From contig MU069450.1 in NCBI GenBank assembly GCA_002284615.2, positions 877,952-912,206 on the forward strand: a DNA stretch of 34,255 nt. Reading direction: 5' to 3'. The notes below the pieces were generated by a model that searched no databases, was not told the origin of the DNA, and worked only from the letters and a program-made list of their open reading frames with translations. The position numbers and the translations under genes are program-made. Shown here piece after piece: positions 29,280 through 34,255 of the stretch; positions within the stretch are counted from its first letter, which is position 1, and each line of letters opens with the position of its first letter. The DNA comes from Dunaliella salina (lineage: Eukaryota > Chlorophyta > Chlorophyceae > Chlamydomonadales > Dunaliellaceae).

Positions 29280-29352
29280 TTTGGTGGTGGTCCTGGGGAT
29301 GAACCGGCTCAGCTGCTCTGGTAGGCAGGTACAGCAATGCACCCTTACCTTA
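29280..29352 (+). mobile_element. Diverged SINE 3' half
   Basis: GGCTCAGCTGCTCTGGTAGG, CAGGTACAGCAATGCACCCT and TACCTTACC matches the end of the SINE at 23713-23850 (CGCTCAGATGCCC, GGCATGTACAGTGATGTACC, CTTAC). No head or target duplication was found. Confidence 0.5.
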
Positions 29353-30780
29353 CCTTGCATTAAAACTACAGTGTGCGTCTGCTCGCCAAGCAAATCAGAA
29401 CACTAGGCCCTGATGGCATCATGAGTAGCCATGGGTAAATAGCGTCACCCAACATCTGGAGTACGCTCCCAGAGCCTCGCTGAGTCTCGAGCTTGCCGAG
29501 TCTCTTGCTCGGATACGTGGTGACACCCATCACACTTCCATCCCTTCATTCTGCCAAACAGACCCTCAGAGTCTCTGCGAGCCTTGTGCACGCCGAGGCC
29601 CCCAGAGACGGGTGCCCCACCCTAATCATTGATGATCCCACCATGAATGATGGATCCCAATGAATCCCAACGAATCCCAATCCCAATCCCGTCCCAATCC
29701 CAATGAATCCAATCCAACCTGATCCAATCCCAATGAACCTTAAGAATCCCAATGAATCCCACCATGGATGAAGGTCCCACCCTGAATAGCATCATGAATG
29801 ATCCCACCATGAATGATCCCCAGAATGCTCTGAATGAGATGTGAGGTCCAAGAAAGCATCTAGCGAATTGGATCACCTTGTGGGCTGCTTGCCTCACTCA
29901 TATGTCATCATGGCAGGCTACTGTTGTGATTGAAAAAATGGAAAAGAAACAGGAAGCTCATAGGATTTCCCCATGTGGATGGCCAACACACAATGCAAAC
30001 TCTTTACCAACACGGTCACAGTTAGACTCTACGCACGTGCTGAAGCAAACATCAATTGAGATGCACCCTAGCTGGGCTTCTTGGTATAGAGCTGATAAGC
30101 AAGCATAATTGGACATTGACACAACATACATATTATAATAACTTTGTGCTGCACTGGAGCTGGGCTGCTTGGTACAGAATTATAAGAAGATAGCCCATGA
30201 ATTTGCATGGGCTGTATGCACCTGGAAGTAATTCATTCAAAAGCCCTGAATTGCTGCTGGTATCACTACAGGATTGGGCACCAGCAATGCTACAGATTCC
30301 TTTTACACTGGATGAATTTGCACAGTTGTGCTCATCACAAGTTGATATAAGGCTCATCATTAGGACTTTCTGATTTGGGCGTACCATTCAGGTACAACTT
30401 CACAGTACAATTCAGGACTGGGGAAGATGAATTGCATGGTTCTGCAAGGCACTTGTTGACGTCATTCATGCTAAGCACGCAGCTCTTTGTTCCTTGTGGA
30501 CACTGAATACATATTAGCAACGACTCTAGTATGTACCGTAGAGAATCCTGACCACTGCGCACCCTTATTTTTTTTGAATTGAATGATTCAATTGTGCACC
30601 CCACATTACGCACCCAAGTTCTCCGAAAAACCACGAAAATTTACCTAATTGACACCTCAAAACCAATCTTTGTGCATTACGCAGAGCTAAAAAAAGATAA
30701 ATATTGCGTAATGGTCAACATGCTGTACTGTAAAACATTCAAGGTCATGCCCTGCATGCATTGATGACAGCCATGCCATT
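29353..30780. other. No recognised gene; AATCCCAATG-type low-complexity array at 29635-29830
   Basis: AATCCCAATGAATCCCA and CCACCATGAATGATCC units recur irregularly at 29635-29830. The rest has short frames without domains. CATTACGCA and TGCGTAATG form a small inverted repeat at about 30676-30713. Confidence 0.55.
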
Positions 30781-30985
30781 CAGGAGCAGAAGGCCACAGA
30801 TTAACGCAACATGCGGATGCTCAAATGCGCATGCATGCAAGGTCCACCAGCATCAAACAGAGGGGAGAAAGATATATTTCCTTTTAAAGGAGCACAAGGC
30901 CACAGATTCCATGCAGCATCCGGTTATTCAAATGCGCATGCATGCAAGGTCCACCAGCATCAAACAGAGGGAATATATCTGAGGG
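30781..30985 (+). repeat. ~107-bp direct duplication
   Basis: AGGAGCAGAAGGCCACAGAT, then CAAATGCGCATGCATGCAAG and GTCCACCAGCATCAAACAGA, occurs at 30782 and again from 30888, highly similar. Confidence 0.9.
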
Positions 30986-31134
30986 GATGCACCTGCCCCA
31001 ACACAGAGCTTTTTTTCTTGATGATGCTCCTGATAGGCATCCCATGACATTGAGCACCTGTCAAACTCGGCTTCCAGCCGGTAGGGTTTGAGCGATGCTC
31101 AAGAGGAGGCATACACCTCATAACCCAATTTGTC

Positions 31135-31260
31135 AAATTTACTTGGTACTCTGATGCGGTGCAAGCATCTCGCTGCTGGCATGAAGCACGCATCGAAATG
31201 CTTGAAAGTTTTAACTGGCACCCTGATGGGATGCAGGCATCTTGCTGGAAGCAAAGATTG
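31135..31260 (+). repeat. ~69-bp degenerate duplication
   Basis: TTACTTGGTACTCTGATGCG, GTGCAAGCATCTCGCTG and TTAACTGGCACCCTGATGGG, ATGCAGGCATCTTGCTG are two diverged copies. Confidence 0.65.
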
Positions 31261-31281
31261 TTTTCCAATAGGGTCACGAGC

Positions 31282-31507
31282 AGTGAAAGACAAGGCCCTT
31301 CTGTGCGCCTCCGGTTTTCCCGGAACAATGTCAGCAAAATCCTACGGGGTTCATTGAGAATCAAACCCGCAGCTCCGGGGTGTAGGCAAAATTCGGCATA
31401 AAAAAGTATAATATTTCCGGTTTGCCCGAACACCTAGTTTATGAAAACTTCGGGTTTTTGACAAATTATATAAATATTTGCGGGCCCCGCGCGGGTTGTC
31501 TTACACT
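31282..31507. mobile_element. 226-bp MITE with 10-bp target duplication (Mutator-like)
   Basis: The direct repeat GGTCACGAGC flanks it (31272-31281 and 31508-31517). The ends are imperfect inverted repeats AGTGAAAGACAAGGCCC and, inward from the right, AGTGTAAGACAACCCGC. Target duplications of 9-11 bp are typical of Mutator-like elements. It is non-coding. Confidence 0.75.
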
Positions 31508-31619
31508 GGTCACGAGCATCTCCAATTGCTCTAGGCACACATCCTTCATTGGCAGGTACAGCTGTGTAAAATGTTCTCTTCGCCTCCTTGAAACCAGCGG
31601 GATGCCACGCCCATATCAG

Positions 31620-31739
31620 TAGGGTTGGCCAATTCCCTCTTTTAAAACGTATTTATACGTATTATACGGCAAATGAATGGAACTTTTCAAATTAAATATA
31701 TAGGCATACGGTATTGGCATGCGGAACTGGCCAACCCTA
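31620..31739. mobile_element. 120-bp hAT-type MITE with 8-bp target duplication
   Basis: The ends are inverted repeats TAGGGTTGGCCAATTCC and TAGGGTTGGCCAGTTCC, flanked by a perfect 8-bp direct repeat CATATCAG (31612-31619 and 31740-31747). Eight-base duplication and YAGGG ends point to hAT. Interior is AT-rich with TACGTATTATACGG-type motifs. Confidence 0.9.
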
Positions 31740-31747
31740 CATATCAG

Positions 31748-32377
31748 CCCTACCTGTGCATCAACCGGTATGGACAGTTCTCTGGCCCAGAATTGAAGTC
31801 ACCACATACTAGAGTGCTGCAGGTACTTGGCTGCATGCCATTAGCTTCCTGCAAATCCACATGCATGGTCAAAAATTCCCTCAGCAGCCACAAGGGCTTG
31901 AAGCCTTTCATACCAAGAAACTGGAAGGGCCAGCAAATCAGCTCGTGGGCAGTGCATCACATTGTGAGCATTGCCTTGCAACCGGCTTATGAATCATGAG
32001 CATTGAATTGCGCTCAACAGATGTGGAAGTCCATCTCAATTTGGCATACGCAAAAGAGGACAATGGTGATCGGATTTGGGCCTCCACCTCATGGCCTTGC
32101 TGCACTTCACAGATTATATCTTCTTCTCATGACCATTCCTGGGCCCTTCGTCCCATAACCATATTCGGGACCTTTGTCCCATTACCAGATTTGGGACCCT
32201 CATCTCATGATCAGATTCAGAGCCTTCATCTCATGTCCTTGTTGCACTGCACGATCTTCATTGCACAGAAAACATGGGGAAGGGGGGGGGGGGGGCACAG
32301 GTGTGTGGACCTGTGACCTCGATTTTGACCACCGTTGTCAACGAATCCCAATATAAAAACCAAACCACCAGATTTCA

Positions 32378-32412
<35 letters not shown>

Positions 32413-33430
32413 CTTAATTTGGAATTTTTTGACAAAAGGTGATCAATGCCAGATCGGAGTTTAATAGGGGATCTGGGAGAATCTTGAAATTCCGACCCCA
32501 GAATTTAAATCTAGGCCTAATTATGATACCATAGTGACGCTAATGTATTACGACGCTGGTTAACTACAAAGTGCAAAAATAATTTCATTACTTAACTTAC
32601 GAGCTCTAGGGTTCAAAAGGTAATTTGCGAACTTTTGCATTTCCGCGTCTTGTGCGCTGGCTCTTTGCCTCTACTCATCCTCTACTCATCCTGGGGCCAG
32701 GTAGACTACCACGCTCTTGCCTGTTTGGCCCTGCACCCCATCCTCAGCCACGCTTTGTCGCTGCCTGCTGCGTGTCATGCAGACTGACACCTTCCTCCCT
32801 GCCTGGAAGCCTGATGGGGAGAAGCGTGCACCCACGTTACTTTGGGTCCAGGAGGTGCTTGGACCTCTGGCAGGACTCTGGGCCTTGGAGGGGAAGGACG
32901 TGGCCTGGCTGCAACGGCACCAGCCACCCTCTTGTCACACTCAGTCACCTTTGTGCTTGAGTTGAGGCCGGTGCGGAGCACCCTGGGCAGACCATTGCCC
33001 TCCTTGTGCTTCTGCTTAGCACAGCCCATATTGAAAAGGATTCTCTGCCCCTTAGCAGCACGAGGCTGCATTTAGGGGCGCTTTAATTTGCTTAATGAAA
33101 ACCTGTATCTTTTACGAGGCCTAGAAAAAAAGCTACCTTCAAGGCAGTCCATATTTTGAGGACCCTCAATATTTATTCAATTAATCGCAAAACCCCCAAA
33201 GTTGTCAATGTAGAAGGGATGTTATAATGAAAAACGTGGAAAAAGCTAATGGGAAGTGCCCCCTGAGTGGAAAAAGAGATGAGTGCTCAGAGGTCCACCG
33301 ACCCTCCTACACATTCTCGCCCACCCTGAACCAGCCAGGGTACACATTCGAGGGTAAATTTGGCAAAATGGGTTAGGGTTGAAAGTTCCTTTTTTCCACT
33401 ACATCGCCAGAGGGGGGCAGCTGGCCAATT
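31748..33430. other. No recognised gene; poly(G) at 32282-32295, (AT)n at 32381-32410
   Basis: Short open frames only. One at 32717-32965 reads RVMQTDTFLPAWKPDGEKRA and TLLWVQEVLGPLAGLWALEG, which looks more protein-like than its neighbours, but I cannot place it in a family. Confidence 0.5.
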
Positions 33431-33439
33431 TGCCAGACA

Positions 33440-33825
33440 TGCTCTTTCCCAACTTTCTTTCTTAAATCCTATCATGCCAACCGTTTTAATTCCATGAAAC
33501 ATCACGTTCACCAAAATTTCATGAAAATCGGAGGTTCCCAGATCACTCTCCTGGCCCCAGATCACCCCGAAACGGCCCACAGCTCCACTCTGAGGCCATT
33601 TGTCACCCCCCAAAAAATATTTCTTTATAACCCTAATATGATATGCTAACATCTTGAATATTCAAAAATAGGAAAGAAGGAGGTTTAAGTTTGACTTTTT
33701 TGACACCCCTTAATCAAGTTTTTCTCCAAGGGAAATGGCTGAAATCGTGAATCTCACCAACCCCTGGGTCTTTTCACTCCATTGTTTTTGCAATGATATT
33801 GTTTTATTACAAGGGCTCCAAATCA
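33440..33825 (-). repeat. Second copy of the core of the 5124-6728 element
   Basis: Read on the minus strand this aligns with about 5569-5930: GGAGCCCTTGTAATAAAA / GAAGCCCTTGTAGTAAAA, TTTCAGCCATTTCCCTTGGA / TTTCAGCCATTTCCCTTAGA, GGCCAGGAGAGTGATCTGGG / GGCCAGGAAAGTGATCTGGG, GATTGGCATG / GGTTGGCATG. The CGGCTGAA arrays and terminal repeats are not seen here. Diverged copy, possibly of a relative. Confidence 0.7.
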
Positions 33826-33910
33826 CTAACAATCACTTAATTTGGTGCAGTGGCTGGTCAGATATGGAGATTTGGTGGTGGAAACTAGGGTTCACGCCGC
33901 GGCTAATTAG

Positions 33911-33963
33911 GCATGGTCTCCGTGACCAGCAGATTTGAAAACTGCCAGTCACGGAGAGCATGC
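33911..33963. repeat. Imperfect hairpin
   Basis: GCATGGTCTCCGTGAC and GTCACGGAGAGCATGC can pair with one bulge, around a loop of about 20 bp. Role unknown; it may be the end of a small repeat element. Confidence 0.7.
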
Positions 33964-34255
33964 ACTAGGAGCATCCAAAAAGCACCAGATTTTGGGCCTC
34001 AGCTGCCCCCCTTTGCTACACTGCCCCTTTTTCCCCTTTTGGAGCACCCCAGCTCACTCACTGAGCCGGATTTCACTGAGCAAATTTTCCCACAAATTCC
34101 TTGCAGGGTTGTTTCTTTATAATCTACAAACCAGGGTTGATCAATTCGCCGGTTTGACAAAATAAATTCGCCAATTATGCGAGAAAATTCGAAATTCGAC
34201 GCATTATGCGTATACGTATGTTTGCCTGCTAGGCAAAGGGATAGGAAGGGGTAGC
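33964..34255. other. No gene; possible left end of a hAT-like element at 34134
   Basis: CAGGGTTGATCAATTCGCC at 34134 resembles the end TAGGGTTGGCCAATTCC of the 120-bp MITE and is followed by AATTCG-rich sequence. The other end would lie outside the window, so no target duplication can be checked. Confidence 0.3.

Overview
The window looks like nuclear DNA of a green alga, most likely a chlorophyte of the Chlamydomonas/Dunaliella type. The evidence is one intact, intron-rich nuclear gene for a plastid-targeted ribosomal protein L12 (11324-14415), whose 3' UTR has a TGTAA poly(A) signal typical of that group, plus long GT/CA microsatellites and a very high density of mobile elements. Scattered N bases show it is a draft assembly. 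The species cannot be fixed from sequence alone.

Layout. (1) 1-8530 is a nest of mobile elements. Element B (about 650-4790) has about 170-bp terminal inverted repeats and carries, in order, a basic Ser/Pro-rich N-terminus, a PHD finger, a PCIF1-like methyltransferase-fold domain with an altered catalytic motif, an RNase H with all catalytic residues, a CCHC zinc knuckle and a PD...ExK (restriction-like) endonuclease motif. I find no reverse transcriptase. B sits inside an older relative, element A (1-649, then 4791-8530). A is also broken by a 1.6-kb inverted-repeat element packed with CGGCTGAA motifs (5124-6728) and by a 5'-truncated LINE with a perfect 15-bp target duplication (7234-7476). 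(2) 8531-11323 has no recognisable gene, only small repeats and a 54-bp palindrome. (3) 11324-14415 is the L12 gene, five exons. (4) 14600-18706 holds minisatellites, LINE 3' relics, a SINE and one orphan 237-codon ORF. (5) 19609-20901 is a complete non-autonomous hAT transposon (perfect 17-bp inverted repeats, perfect 8-bp target duplication) with a decayed DUF659 transposase fragment. (6) 20960-22380 is the right end of a third, minus-strand member of the A/B family, itself carrying a 316-bp TA-flanked MITE and a LINE fragment. (7) 22450-34255 is mostly tandem repeats with SINEs, two short MITEs with clear target duplications, and a second copy of the core of the CGGCTGAA element.

The only gene with a clear cellular role is L12, which acts on the plastid ribosome stalk. 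Nearly everything else is transposable-element strata. The nesting can be read in several places because paralogous copies in the same window serve as empty-site references. The most notable item is the A/B/C family: a TIR-bounded element combining PHD, PCIF1-like, RNase H, zinc-knuckle and restriction-like nuclease modules without a visible reverse transcriptase.
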